Shown piece after piece: positions 22,111-35,570 of a stretch of DNA of 64,000 bases (the stretch's first letter is position 1; each line of letters starts with the position of its first letter). The translations under genes and the position numbers were made by a program. The stretch is from Zhengitettix transpicula (lineage: Eukaryota; Arthropoda; Insecta; Orthoptera; Tetrigidae). The notes under the pieces were generated by a model. It saw only the letters and a list, made by a program, of their open reading frames with translations. It was not told where the DNA came from and made no database searches. The stretch spans positions 116,394,100 through 116,458,099 of the forward strand of contig CM073590.1 of assembly GCA_037074705.1 (NCBI GenBank). Direction: 5' to 3'.

Positions 22111-22807
22111 TTGAATGTAGTTAAAATAAATTATCTGAAATTTAATTGAAATAAAAATGCAATTGAAAAGGCCAGTGCAGAATTTTTGTAAACCCTTAAT
22201 TATTATAAATAAATTAAATTTGAAGCCAATCAAATTTTAAATTTTTTATATAAAATTCAGCTTGATATTACAAATATATTCCTAATTTTTTTCTTCTCAA
22301 CACACTTGGAAACAGTTCTCCGCGAAAACTATATTGCAGTTCATTTAACAATTTTTTTACAGACAAGATTGTATTGCTTTTCACGTTTACTTTCCTTCTC
22401 CCAATAAATGACGTAGCCGAGGTACTATTGTAATACATATCCATCTTTTTGTTATTTTCCTTTCTGTAGATGATGCAGTAGTCTACAAAAGGTCTGATAC
22501 CTGATTTTAAGTTGTGCTGAAATTTTTTTAAAATATTCCTTGAGGAACTTCCGGCGTTCCAATGACTAGTGCGGAAATATGTTGTCCATTTTTTTAATCT
22601 GTCTATTATAAATTTCTTTATCCACAGTGGTACTTGTTGGAATATTGATATAAATTTTTTGTCGAGTACGTAACGGTACCTGTGTTCATTACTGTAAGAA
22701 AGTCAGCTAAAGTCAATACATTGTATTGCTTATTCAATTTAAGGTACTAGTTATTAATTCCCTGTAATTTTATCAAATAACGGTAATATTCAAATTGTTG
22801 AAAGAGA

Positions 22808-22905
22808 ACTGTGAAGAGATTGAGAAAGAAATTATATTGGGTAAAATTAGTTTGGAGTAAAGAAAAATAAAGCAGAATTCCAGGAGGTAATATTAGGGAA
22901 GAGAC
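22808..22905 (+). repeat. Copy of the LINE linker fragment at 26.08 kb
   Basis: Shares about 100 bp with 26079-26182, interrupted by small indels. It is the only recognisable repeat in this AT-rich stretch. Confidence 0.5.
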
Positions 22906-23279
22906 ATACTGAAAATTTTTATAATCCAAATATATGAGACAAATTTTACTTTAGTACTCAAGCATGGAAGTTCAGTTCTGGTTTTAAAAGTTTTAAGTTT
23001 TTTCTATAACTATAACAGTGGACTATATTCCAAATATATTTCGGATACTGTAAAATACATCTATCGAATCGTCACGATGATCTTAATGAATATATTTATA
23101 CATTCAGAAGATACTAAATGTATTTAAATAGGTTATTGACAAAAAAATAACTTTAAATGGCTTTAAAAGTTTTTGTATAATCCTTTTAAAAATTTACGTT
23201 AATGTTGCCATTGCTTCTTAAGAAAAATAAGGAGTTTGAAAAAAAAAACTTTTTATTTACTGCGACTGATACAAAATAT

Positions 23280-23425
23280 AGGGAAAGTCAATAAATAATA
23301 AAAAAATATTTGTGTGTCAATATCATATAATTACATATTTCAAAATAAATATAGTTCTTTAACATAAAAAATCGTGTCGTCGCTCACGTGTGAATTTGAC
23401 GCTTCCTAAATAATAGAAGCTGCAA
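23280..23425 (+). repeat. Direct repeat, copy 1 of 2
   Basis: Contains AAAATCGTGTCGTCGCTCAC preceded by TTACATATTTCAAAATAAA. The second copy lies at 24055-24175. Confidence 0.6.
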
Positions 23426-24054
23426 TTGTAAATAATGTTAAATTATTATATGAATCACTACGAACTTTGGAAATCAAGTGACAATATTGGCAAACAATAA
23501 AGAAATATTAAAACACTGTAGGTTTGTGGTATTACATGAGTAAAGAAAATAGGGTTAGCAAAGCTGCTCGAATTGCATAAGTTCGAAGTATCACTTGTTT
23601 GTGCCGAGTAATCAGTAATAAACAGATAAGAGTGTCATCTCTTTTCGAATTATAAACCATTTTTTACCGGTTTCTTGTTTTATAGGAGACTATATCTGGT
23701 GCCCTTGTTCTGTAAAATTGGTAACGTCAGGATTATTAACTTTGTCATTCACGATTTAATGAATTTTTAATTTTTTTTCAATACTGTAGTAACATTAGAC
23801 AGTGAGAAAAATAGCAGAGATGATATCAACAAGATAATATCAAAAAGAAAAAACAGTATAACAATAAATATGTCCCTTCATGATTTTCTACTGTTTATCT
23901 TTGTTTTAATTTCTTTATACGTCTTAATCAGACCGGATTAACACTTCAAATAATATTAATGTTTTATTCAAGAAAACTCTAATTCCTTTTTTTTTTAGAA
24001 AAAAAAAAGATATTGGACACGTTTGGGTTTGAACTCAAAAAGCGGAGGGCTTCC

Positions 24055-24175
24055 ATTAATTTTATTTGTGTCAATAACATACTTACATATTTTAAAATAA
24101 AATAGTTTTTTAATACAAAATCGTGTCATCGTTCACATGCCAAATAGACGCGTTTTTTTTTCGCGGAAATAATTC
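24055..24175 (+). repeat. Direct repeat, copy 2 of 2
   Basis: TTACATATTTTAAAATAAAA then AAAATCGTGTCATCGTTCAC. The family is unknown. Confidence 0.6.
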
Positions 24176-24544
24176 TATTAAGAAGAAAACTATTTTATTG
24201 CCAAATGATTACATTATTCCTCGAAATTAGTTTAGTAACCCTCAACATACTCGTATGTATTATTTACAATAATTCTACATAATATTATGGAGTTCCGTTA
24301 TTAATCGACTGTGTTCGACACTTTTCGTCATGGAACTGAAACGAATAAATTTTGCCTCGACACAAATGAGAATTAAATGATTGACAACTATGAGACTGAC
24401 GTTTCGTTGGGAATTTCTGGCTGTCAAAACCATTCGTAAAATAGTTGACGCATTGCCGGTGCAAAGAGACCAACATTAACATTATAAACGTGGATTAAAG
24501 TGATGAAACTGCGGAGAAAAACCAGCACTATTCGAATGGAATAG

Positions 24545-24548
<4 letters not shown>

Positions 24549-24582
<34 letters not shown>
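24549..24582. repeat. (TA)n microsatellite
   Basis: A TA run abutting LTR copy 3. Confidence 0.95.
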
Positions 24583-24585
<3 letters not shown>

Positions 24586-25457
24586 AATAATTAACATATA
24601 ATATTATTAATGTGGCTTAAATGAAATACACTAATAACTTTAAAGAACAAACAAAATTTATTGTGCCAAATTTAAAAACAATTATATTTTACACAAAATA
24701 TTTGGGATCTCAGGGTCTTGATCTGGGTTTGATAAATGGCAGAATTTAAATAATCAAAATTACATTTACCTTTTATGGAAATCAAAGCGTCTGAACATAG
24801 ACGAAATTTGTTGCGGAAGAAATAATACTAAAGATTGAATTTAACAATTTCAATTTTATCAAGAGTTAACGATCTCATTTTATCGATAATTAAATAATTA
24901 AAGAACGATCTGACTTTTATCTTTTAAACACGGTTTACAAATTATTTTAAAGTTTTCTCTACTTACGGCCGCCCAGGTCTCATTTTTAGTTTTTCGTGCA
25001 CAATTTAGGGGACATCACTGATTCTAAGTTCTCACAGACTCTAATTGGCGTTGTTTGTTAGTTGGTTTACCACAAATTGGTTGGTTCTCGATGCTTTACT
25101 GCAACCTGGATTTGTAGATCTCGTGGCTTTAGTTGACAATGGACTTCATTGGTTTGTCTGAATATTGTTTTACTTTTTAATAACTGAAAGCATGTTTGTG
25201 ACTGGGCCACAATCTTTCGTTCTGACTGCCGACTGTACTGTTCAAATTTTCGTGACTTGGAATTTTAGTCTTTTCTCCTCGCTGCCTACGGCCCGACTTT
25301 ACTCTTCGTCTCGTAGATTTTGAGCGCGTAAACTCTCTCAACAATGTTTTCTTTGCCTTGCCGGATTGTTGCGGCGTCTGCTCTATATTCACTAATAATG
25401 AGTCCTCTACAATCCAACTTTCCAATTAGAACAATGTCTTAGTTACCAATTACTACA
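24583..25457 (-). mobile_element. Solo LTR in a (TA)n tract, copy 3
   Basis: Minus orientation, 875 bp. On the minus strand it starts TGTAGTAATTGGTAAC and ends GTTAATTATTACA. Flanked by (TA)n at 24549-24582 and TA-rich sequence at 25458-25480. It carries AAACCCAGATCAAGACCCTG near the 3' end. An open frame at 25177-25425 has no recognisable domain. Confidence 0.65.
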
Positions 25458-25889
25458 ATATATAAATATATATATAAATTCCTGAAGCTTAACTTATTCT
25501 TTGGCTTTAAATTTTCTGGTTATTACTTTAGTGTGAGAAATACAGATCGAAGAGCCGCAGATTTCTTGTGTGTGGAGATAGAGTCGTGCAATTTGACAAA
25601 TAGGAATCTGAAAACTTGAAATTTTTGAGCAAAATTAAAGAAAGGAGTCGACGTGACATTGAAGCATCAAGTCTTGTATTTTATTTTTTCTAAGAAATCG
25701 GACAAATAGTTTCAGCGTAGTTTTACGTGAAGTTTTAATTAAAGTGCGTAGACGTAAAATTATGATTGGTCAAGATATGAATACTTTAATAGAGACATTC
25801 AATGTCACAATCAGCCGTAAGACGAATTAGAGGTTTGCGATGGCTATTTTAAAATGAGTAAACACGTTAAATGAAAAAAATACCAAAGA

Positions 25890-26190
25890 AGAAGAATGAA
25901 ATATGGGGCGGTGGAAGAAACTATAGGCTAAAGACAACAACGGATCATCAAACTTATTGTTCGGAGAAGAAAATCGATAAAAGCTGAAGTATAAAGGGAG
26001 AAGAAAGGTGCAAACGGATTAGAATAAAGCTAATAGGATGCGGAAAGCAGCGAAAGAACAAAGGTTCAAAGAAAAATGTGAAGAGATTGAGAAATAAATG
26101 ATATTGATGAAAATGAGTTTGGAATAATAAAGAAAAGAATAATTCGGAGGATTCAATACTACGAAAGGTAATGTTAGGGAAGAAGTTTAT
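25890..26190 (+). pseudogene. LINE endonuclease-RT linker remnant
   Basis: Translation near 26037-26100 gives RMRKAAKEQRFKEKCEEIEK, a charged helix of the kind that links endonuclease and RT in LINE ORF2. A shorter copy lies at 22808-22905: both share TGTGAAGAGATTGAGAAA and a downstream GGTAAT(A/G)TTAGGGAAGA segment. Strongly decayed; no further domains seen with confidence. Confidence 0.45.
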
Positions 26191-29100
26191 AACGTATTAA
26201 GGAATAAAAATTACTCGTAAATTTATGTAAACTGTTGTCATGTTCAAATAAGACAAACAGAACAGAAGGTCCATGAAACTGTAAAATTCTTAGACCACTA
26301 CAGATGGAATGCGAATGTAGGAAATTCAATGAATGATTTGAATCAAATACGCAGTTAGAGAGAATGCACTCGGCAAAGGTACATTCGCAGTAGAGACCTA
26401 CGAATATAAAATTTGGATAATAAATTTAACGATTTTACACATTCACGTTAAGCAAAGACGTATGACTCAGGTCGTGTTAGGGAAGTAGAGAAAAGTTCTT
26501 ATTAAAATATAACTTCGTGGTAAATACAACGATAGTTTCATCCGTAGTGGAAACAACTCATAAGAATCGCATAGACAGTGGGAAGCTTGATGAATGTAAG
26601 TAATTGATGATCTAAGGGAGTTTGGAAGGCATGGGAAACTTCTAAAAGGATGATAGTTTATTGTGTGTGTGGAAGGGAGGGAGAATGGTATCTATCCACT
26701 GGTGTTATGTGGATAAAACTCAAAACTGAGCGCTTTATCCATTTAGTTATTCAGATTTCTAGTTATTCCTGTCGCATGTAGGTGTCCTATGGAGGTTTTT
26801 TATGGTCCCTTTTGCTGCCGGACTGATCTAGCAAAGGTGGTGCCAAATTGTGAGGATACGAAACTTACTTTGTCAAATAAGTATGCAATCCTAAATGTCT
26901 GTGTGGAAAAAAAACTAGTAAGTGGGTTTGCAACGACGTGGAATTACTCCGCGTGAACATCTTTTTAATGAAATTAGAATTTGGAGACCGAGATGTCACT
27001 CTCCGATTGGACAGAAACCCTCAAGGTTTCAAAAGGAGACGCAGATATAGTCTGGGGAGAGTGAACCATTATGTATTTATTTAGTAATCAGAAAAGTATA
27101 ATTTCCATAAGCTAATTTGTTAGACTAGCTGAGGAATTAGTCAAATAATCCCAACGTATGGCACGATTGAGGACCACTGCTGGGAGGGGGTCTGTTGTTT
27201 ATGTTTGGCGATCAATTGGTGTGCTTCTTCTGAGTCTTCTGTTGTCCTGTTGAGTTAGAAGTGGCTGGAGTAATGGATTTGTGTGTCTTTTATGACACCC
27301 TGGATCCAGAGTATGACAAGGTCACTGTGAATCATTTGCTACGTACCATGAAGCTTCCGTCATGGATCTGAGTATTTTGGATTGGCATCTTTGAATAAGA
27401 TCTCGATACCGTGGTCCAGTGTTTTTTAAACTAGTATCTTATTTTCTAGAGGTAAGTGGGATTTTCCACTCCTACGTAATGTCGATTTGTTTTCTCTCTT
27501 TTTATGTGGTCTCCATGTTAGTCTCTTATCTATATATACTACAAAATATCGTACTGTATTTTATTTTGGTGCTGTTACACTATTGAATGAGACTTCAGAC
27601 CATTCTCCCTTTCTCAAGGTAAATTTTATTTGTAATGATTTATTTTCGTTTCTTATTTACCATTTTTGCAGGATATTTGAGTGATGTAGATATTCTGTAC
27701 CAGTTACTGGGTTTTCGTAGCTGGTTAGTGTGATACATTCAAAATGAAGGGGAGAGTGTAAGGTGAGGTTAAAACTATGAAGTTGATGCAAGGTAAAGTA
27801 ATAGAGACAGATTAAGTTCTATTCTGATACGACAAAAGTGATAATTTTTAAAACGTAAGTTGAAGAAAAGGTCTATGTGCTGTTGAAGATTACGGCGTGT
27901 AGGAACGCGTCATCAGAGCTACGCCTAAATCACTGACTACGATTATTCATACGCCACGTGAAGCAGGAAACTCTACCGTAGGACCCTCCAAGACACAGAA
28001 CAGGTATTCATTACAAACACTAGACTTTATTTAAAGGAAAGCTGAATTTCGCGTCGATATTTATGTAAATTTCATGGAATTGCTCTGTTATTAGGTTTCA
28101 AAAATTTTGGAGTTATTATTCTGAAACTATTGTCAGCTAAGTTAAAAACATAAGAGAAAAATATTTATGCCCACAAAATATTTTGATACGTAGTTGATGT
28201 TTTTTCATTTAAATTTTATAATATATAGGCACATTGTCATTAATTAATATATTTTTAAATATTCTATTTAAAAATACCGCATTAACATTAAAAAATCTCA
28301 AAGTAAGAAAAATTTTCGGATGCAGTAAAAATTTAAGTAAGGGAGGCTACCCCATAAAATACGTGTATGAAGTAACTGATTCTGTTGAAGGATATTCGCG
28401 ACTTGTAATTCGCTGTTACGTAACCATGAAATGTTACGCACTTGGTGATAGTTTTTGGGAACAACGTATATTGTGTTCACTTTAGCTGACTCATGTTTAC
28501 TATTGTGCAATGCAACGTCCCTCTAGATAATGAAACCTTGTTTTCATGCCATGAGACATTTACTCAATATTTGACATAATACTGATAGGAAGTAATTTTG
28601 AGAATTATTACAAAATTAAGTGCGTACGCACTGAACCTAGTGTAGTAATTGCAATGACCTCAATATTTGTTATTAATCCGGAATTCTAACCTAAGAGTCG
28701 CTAGTTTTGAGATTAACCTATAATTCTTTTAAATACAAAATGTCGGAGAATCCATAATTACTAATAGGAAAAATATGAGAGAGTTGAGGAAAGAATCCAC
28801 ATTTTCAAACATATAAAAATTGGTTTTCTGGAAAAAAAATTACTTTTAAGCGAAGCCTGAAATATCAGAGATTCTATGTTTTATTGGGTTTTATATTCTC
28901 TTAAATAAAGGAGTATACTAACGTTAATGTTTAAGCGTGCGAAGTAAGTCAACCCATTTGTATTCAGTAGGCGAATGATATATATTTGATTATATTTTAC
29001 GTTAGTTTTAATACGTGTATTAAATCTTCGGAAATTCACTTAAATGTAATCAGATCTGGAAAAATGAGTCCGATTACAGCTTACATAAATAAAACTACTG

Positions 29101-30198
29101 CTTCCAGTCGATTCCGTGATCTACGCATCTGTCTGACATTATAGACAATGGAATGACCGATAACGTCTTTAAAAAGTGTCGCAATACCATAAGCAATCAA
29201 TTTAAATACCAAAATAAGTTTATTATGTTAGGCAACATTTTGATCAGCAAAGCGTGGACGAGGACTGTCAGATAAGGGTTAAATCTGGCGAGTTTTTTTT
29301 TTTTAAACGAAAAGTATTAACACATTATTTCTCTTTAGTGAAGGTTGCAAGACTTAAATTGCTCGACTTAAATTGCTCCTGAAAAGTAAAATACCGCAAA
29401 CTTGAAATTTGAATTTAATATGAAGGATATTCGCTTACCGATTTTTCTGGCATGTAATAGATTGATTCCGAAAAATTATTCTATTTCCTGGGCAATAGTC
29501 CATCGACCGGCACTCCCCGACCAGGAGACGAGTGGAAAGATGATCCCAGGCAACTACGACTTGCCTGCCGACTATACAAACGTATTGCTACACCGACGAC
29601 TTGATAACTAATAATCTTTCTAAGTAGACAGACGTGCAACTTCCCGCAATAAACCTCTTTTCCGCGGGTGTATTTTATATTCGCGTTTCATAATGTTTTT
29701 GGAGCCTGTGTTCAATAAATCTCTCCCTTCTCATCTTCCTCGTTCCAGAAAAGAAAAATAACTGTTAATTACCACTAATTTATTGTTAAACTTGCCCTCG
29801 TAATTTGGATTAATTAACCTTGCGTTTCTAGTAGGTACAAACAGCGATCCTTTGTTGTGACATAATATAAAATTTCAACCATCTTTCTTCACTCATTAGT
29901 TGGATCAAGATAAGTAACAAGTGTATGTGGTCATTGAAAAATGCTCAAAATCCATATTCAAGTCATTATGAAATATTTCGTAACGTTGACAGTTTTAAAT
30001 AAGCCGTTGGATTCGAAATGAACGAATCTTTAACATTGTTTTCAACGGTTGAGGAGTCAACAGTTGGATTCACACGCGGTAGAATATCCGTTTTGGATCA
30101 TAAGAAGCAGCTTCCAAAGAAAAAGGCACAAAAATCCGCAAATCAACATTGTAAGATTGACGATTGAAGATTTGCGTGCTTTCTGTGATTGAAAACGA
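26191..30198. other. 4 kb without recognised gene
   Basis: Contains the weak LINE trace at 27.3 kb and short frames (27487-27684, 28234-28485, 29402-29611) without domains or support. Confidence 0.4.
27280..27430 (+). pseudogene. Possible LINE RT fragment
   Basis: A frame reads LDPEYDKVTVNHLLRTMKLP followed by a stop, resembling the LINE RT block where an aspartate-containing turn precedes a leucine-rich helix. Too short to assign. Confidence 0.3.
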
Positions 30199-30208
30199 AT
30201 AATTAGAT

Positions 30209-30735
30209 ATTTTTTTTAGGGCAACAGGCTACATGAGGGTAATCCACTTTGGGCAACTCCCCTTTAATAGCATAGGAAGGGATTTGAAAAGGGGGGGATG
30301 CGGAAGGGTGGAGGAAGGTAGCCAAGGGTTAACTAGGGCCCCCGGGCTATAGTTTAAGGATCCTACCCGGCATTCGCCTAAAGAAATGCAGGGAAAACCC
30401 TAGGAAAACCTGCATCAGGTAGGTCGGGCATTGGGTACTTGTCCCACGCCCTTCCGATAGCGGGAGAAGAGTTTGCTGTGGGGACGCAGCATTCCCTTCT
30501 CCGTGCCTCGACCAGTTTAGGGGGCAGCTGGCCGACTGTTCCAATAGGAATAGCGGACAACTATTACCGTGTGCCAAGGTCTACGGCCCAGGAACTCTCA
30601 AAACAGGCCGAGGTGCCTCGGCCTGTGGGAACCTTAGTTCAAAAACGGAGAGGGAAAGGCATACCTAAAGGTAGCCCCTTCGTATCTCTCCTAAAAGGTT
30701 CTGCCTGCGAGAGAATCCTCTCGCATTCTAGACGT
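30209..30735 (-). mobile_element. GCR retroposon copy with 10-bp target duplication
   Basis: Flanked by ATAATTAGAT at 30199-30208 and 30736-30745, with a T-run directly next to the left duplication. Subfamily A. Close to the family consensus and so probably young. Confidence 0.85.
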
Positions 30736-30745
30736 ATAATTAGAT

Positions 30746-33700
30746 CGTGTCCATAGAATTTTATATGAATGGGTGTGAAAAATCTGCCTGCAACATAACT
30801 GCCGCGTTATTTAAGGTGATGAAAAACGTACCCCAATTCAATTTCTCAATAGCGTTTGGAAATTTTAAATAAAATTCAAAAGTTTTTCAATGTTTCATTA
30901 GTGTTTACTTCACTCGCGCATTGTGATCCGCCCTTATACACTGCACAATACACAAGATCGCATAGTAAGTTTCTGTAGGTACATCACAGCAACTCTATTT
31001 TTTTTACCAGAATGTTTACCATAATCCTTTAAAGAAATCGCTTGAGCAAAATGCCTGTACGCCACAGCTAGTATCACGTGTTCTGCCTTGATAACTAGAG
31101 TGCTGCGGGCACTCGACTAAGGATCTCAGGGATGCTGGGGTTATTAATGCACGGGATTGCTTTTGCCAAGGTAACTCCTCCACAGGAATGGAACAGGATT
31201 AGCAGGTTAACGTATCATGTGAACAGCAAGGGACCCTCTGATCGTGACGCATGTGGATTACGTCATCACCTCAGCTCGAGCATCAGAATACGGTTCAATG
31301 CTCTCGTTACACTATATTAAACAGACAACAAAAGAAGACAATTATTAAACCTTATGGACTATTATTTAATGTAAAATACATCAAAAATTGAATTTGTACA
31401 AGAAATAAGAATAAGAAAAGATTAAATCTGGAACTGCAGTATGATAGGATCACGATTGACCTTCCCTAAGCTACCCGAATAGGAGAAAAATGCCTGGCGA
31501 AAATATAATATTCTGGAGAATTTACCATAAAAATTCAAATAAATAATAATATTTATTTCAATTGTCGCGTTCAAGTGAGTTATGACCCGTACTAACCCAT
31601 TATCGATGTACATCCTTATCTTTGTAGGTAGCTGGCTGGTTAGCTCGCCATATTGTGACTCTCGTCAATCCCCTCCCCCCTCCCCAAATCTTGATAATAG
31701 ATTAATGTGGAATTATATAATAGTTTGTGGTATAAGTAAATTAGTTTTTGACATTCAAAACAACTTGATAAATGTCGAGTAATAACGAATCCTTAATTAT
31801 TATAATATATATGCTCTGTCATGCCTATATCGTATTCATAACCTCATGTTCATATTAATTTGCTAATTAACTAATGATTTACATAGGTTTACAGAAAATT
31901 AATTGTCCAATTAAGTAATTACCATACAATAATTACAGCGTTTTATAATACTGCAATACAGTATTTGATACAGTAATATAATATGTAAATTCATTGTTTG
32001 TATTATTAATCGAGTGTAAATATCTCCAGGAAATTGTAGGAAGTGCAGTGGATATTTGAGAGCTCAAGAGGTCGCTTCCGGTCACCGAACAACGCAGTGA
32101 TAAAGAAAATCTTGCCCTTCATATTTATAGAGTTGACGACGTGTAATGCCGTGTAGTCGGTTAAAATGCGCAGATCTTGAGAATACTAGTAGCATCAGAC
32201 GATTGATGGCTCAGTAATTGTTGAAGATGATGCGCACATCAACGCCCTGAATGTCCAACTTTCACGAGTGTCTCGTTCCACTTCAATAGACGTAATTATT
32301 TAAGGTCACTGAAATGCTGTGCGCACTTCGTCGTAAATTAAAATCTCTGCCTTAACTTCAAGACTACATGAACATTGGTGAAATAGAATGACACGTCATA
32401 TTGAAATAGGAGAATCTGCAACGATCGTAACGCGGGTTTCTTAATGTGCTGTATTGGGAATCAGGACCTATCGGCGCCACATCGAAAATATATTCAAATT
32501 ACTTTCATGTATGAATCAAGGACGTCTGTTGCTCCTGAAGTTATCTTCCATGTGCGGTAAGAAACAGTATTCTCCGGTTTATTCTGAAAACCTTTGCGCA
32601 ATTCAAACTGCGTAATCAAGTATGTAGTGAGCTTAAAATATATAGAGAAAATTAATTTTGTTGTGTCTCCTAGCTTAATATAAATAATTTAAAAAATCCT
32701 TCCAAAATCTTAATTTTATGAATTTATGTTCCCAAATGTCGGCCCACCGATGGCGAGTCAATGTGCATCTACGCCAGCTTCTATTATTAAAATAAGCAAA
32801 TTCCACGGAATTTGTCATACCGTTCGCAGATATAAACAGTACAAAACTTTTCTAAAATTATGCGAGTGCGTTACAGTTTGATCAGTGCTGAAACCAAGTC
32901 ACTTATACAAAAGTTCTATGCCACTAATGACTGTAAAATCTCGTCGCAACAGTTCTCGAAAGGAACAATGAGTTGATTGAAGAATGTGTCGAGTTAGCTG
33001 GCAGTTTGGTCATTGTCTCTGGATCGGATATGATGGTCTAAGTCATGTTAAACTTGTACACGCTGCAAATAGGAGTGAATTTTTTATAATTAATAAGTAT
33101 CGTTCTGTCGGCAAAAACAATAACTGTTACCACTATACAGTTTACCCTTAAACATGACAGTTTTGTTTCGAAATCGTTTTACTTTATTTTTTACTCTGAC
33201 AAAAATACAGTTATTAATTTACTTTAATTTAAGAATCCACTAACGACTTGATTAAATTAAATAAAAATGTTAATTGTAGCCGACAACTGAAAATAGCAGG
33301 AAATTATATTCCACTCAAGTGCATGTAACTTGGAACTTATCATCTTTATGTTAAGTGTGTCTCAATGTACGACCCTGAATTACGTGACCTCTCGATAATA
33401 GTTTTTATAGCTTACTCTCAAGCTCACTTAGTCCCTGATAAATAACCAAGGTCATAATGCATTAAGTTCTGTAGATTTCAGGTTAGTTCTCGTTGTCTCA
33501 CTAATATTAATTGTTTCGTAGATCTTAATCACTTAACTCGGATCTGTTTGCGTGGACGTTTACCGGCGAGTAGACCGTAATATTTGACATACTGGATGAG
33601 AACAGTGATCTGTTTCTCTGTACTTATCCTAACATTTCATAAAGACTACAGCCGAAAATTTTACTGAAATCATAAGACCGGAATCAGAGTTGAACCTAGC

Positions 33701-34690
33701 CAACTAAATTACGTCGTTTTGAATTTGTCGAGTGCAGAGAATACTAAATTGCTAAAAATATAATAGCGCAGCTTTTCAACTTCCCAATACATTTTGTAAC
33801 ACATTATAATAAAAAATCATTTTACACTTCAGTACAATGAATGAAAAATTAAAACAGTAATGAAGTTTTGATAAAACATTATTAAATTACACCTACAATA
33901 ATTATTAATCCAAATGAAGTTGTAATCCCCAAATGGAATACGGTCTGAAACCGACAAAAGAAAGACATTTGTAGTTTATTATCATCAGCATGAGGGATCA
34001 GACAAATACAATATGAAATGTAGGCGTGTATGGCGAAAGTTTAAGGAATCTCAGTAGTCAGATACCGAGAGACGTTTAAAGAATATGCAAGGCGAATTAA
34101 ATGTCCCGGAAGCGTCACTTGCGCAGACGGCCTTGCTAAATTTTGAAATATCTTACAAGAAAATAAATTTAATTCAGCAGAGTTTGTAACTTACTTCATT
34201 GGACCCAATCTGCTTGAGGGCGACTCATGAAACTTAAGTGAAGTTTATATCGATTGGCAGTTTTATATGAATGCGGAATTTTGGAATTTCCGGAACCGAA
34301 TTCGGAGGAAGATAGGAGAAATCAAGAAATTCGGAACCAAATTGTGATCCAGAGCCGTTAAGAGACATTCGTGTCCGGACCCAGAGCAATAGGACATCTG
34401 GTCCTAGTCTGGACCGTTTCAGACAATCAATTTTTAAAGTCTCACAATACATAGACAATCTCGACGGGGGAACGAGTTAAGTTGCAGAACGACGTCCCCT
34501 TCCAGACGACAAAACCAAGAATCCTGATACCATAAAACAAAAGCAACATCCGCCATCGCGGTATCGTTAAATTTTTTTCACCAAGTATCGCATTGCCAGG
34601 TCCCTAAATTGGCCTATTTGGCTAATTTAAATATATATCCGTGATGGTTCACCCCACCAATGGCCCTGTGATAATGAGTAACTTATTATG
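30746..34690. other. 4 kb without recognised gene
   Basis: Moderate AT content. Frames at 31132-31320, 31582-31782 and 34234-34458 show no domain. No clear repeats were found by eye. Confidence 0.4.
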
Positions 34691-35570
34691 TACCACTGTG
34701 ATCAAAAAGTAAGGTGAAATTGTCATTTAAAACTCCCGGATATTAAGAAGGCGGGTAATATTTTTCCTAGGTTGGTAGGACTGTCTATAATATTTTCCAA
34801 GCGTCTGTTTGTTAAAAGGTTTAATTATCTCCAAAAGCATCGACTTGATGTGTGTGAGTGAAACTTTGCTGTCTGACTATCAGGCCACTTGAAATGCATC
34901 ATTACTGGAGACGAGACTTGGATTTACGCCTACGACCCTGAAACTACCGACCAATCCAGAGAATATCGTGCAAAAGGTGAAGCAAGACCGAAAAGACCAC
35001 GGCAAAGTCGATCGAAAATCAAGGTCATGTTGACAGTTTTCTTTGATTATCGTGGTGTGGTGCACTACGAATTCCTTCCGCCGGGCCCAAACTGTCAACA
35101 AAGAATATTATTTGAATGTTATACGTCGTTTACGTGAAGCTATTTGTCTGAAACGGCCGGAATTATGGGCGAACAACTCTTGGTTCCTTTACCACGATAA
35201 TGCCCCATGTCATACTGCATTGGTTCTTCGCGACTTTTTTTTTCCTAAAATTCGACTCATATCGTTCCGCAACCACCGTATTCGCCTGATTTGGCTCCGT
35301 GCGAATTCTGGCTATTCAGCAAACTCAAAAGGTCAATGCTGGGACGCCGTTTTGACACGATTGAGGAGATAAAAACCGAATAGAAGAAGGTCTTGAAGGC
35401 TATACCGGAAAAAGACTATTCCGACTGTTTCGAGGACTGGAAAAAGCTTTGGAAAAAGTACGTTTTATCGGACGAGGATTACTTTGAAGGGGATGAAATT
35501 AATTTGGAAGAAGAAATAAATAATTTATATTTTATAAATAAATTCACCTTACTTTTTGTTCACAGTGGTA
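34691..35570 (+). mobile_element. mariner element, internally deleted, with both inverted repeats and TA target duplication
   Basis: The left end CCACTGTGATCAAAAAGT (from 34693) and the right end (to 35568, reverse complement CCACTGTGAACAAAAAGT) are inverted repeats. Both are flanked by TA, the mariner target duplication. The element is 876 bp, whereas autonomous mariners are about 1.3 kb; the missing part is the transposase N-terminus with its DNA-binding region. The 5' non-coding part retains about 150 bp. This is a non-autonomous, degraded copy. Confidence 0.9.
34886..35523 (+). pseudogene. mariner transposase remnant (catalytic half)
   Basis: The catalytic half of a mariner transposase, a DD34D cut-and-paste enzyme that binds the inverted repeats and moves the element between TA sites. 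Visible motifs in order: TGDETW (first catalytic Asp), a linker through YEFLPPG, NNSWFLYHDNAPCHT (second Asp), and YSPDLAPCEFWLF (third Asp), then CFEDWKKLWKKYV and YFEGD near the C-terminus. The reading frame shifts near 35080 and again near 35235, and there is a TAG stop at about 35381, so it cannot make an active enzyme. The N-terminal helix-turn-helix region is deleted. All three catalytic acidic residues can still be read when the frames are followed separately. Confidence 0.9.

Larger units (their letters stand above)
22930..24548. other. AT-rich, only the 23.3/24.1-kb direct repeat
   Basis: Apart from the repeat pair annotated separately I see nothing. A minus-strand frame 24285-24482 has no domain. 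Confidence 0.45.
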
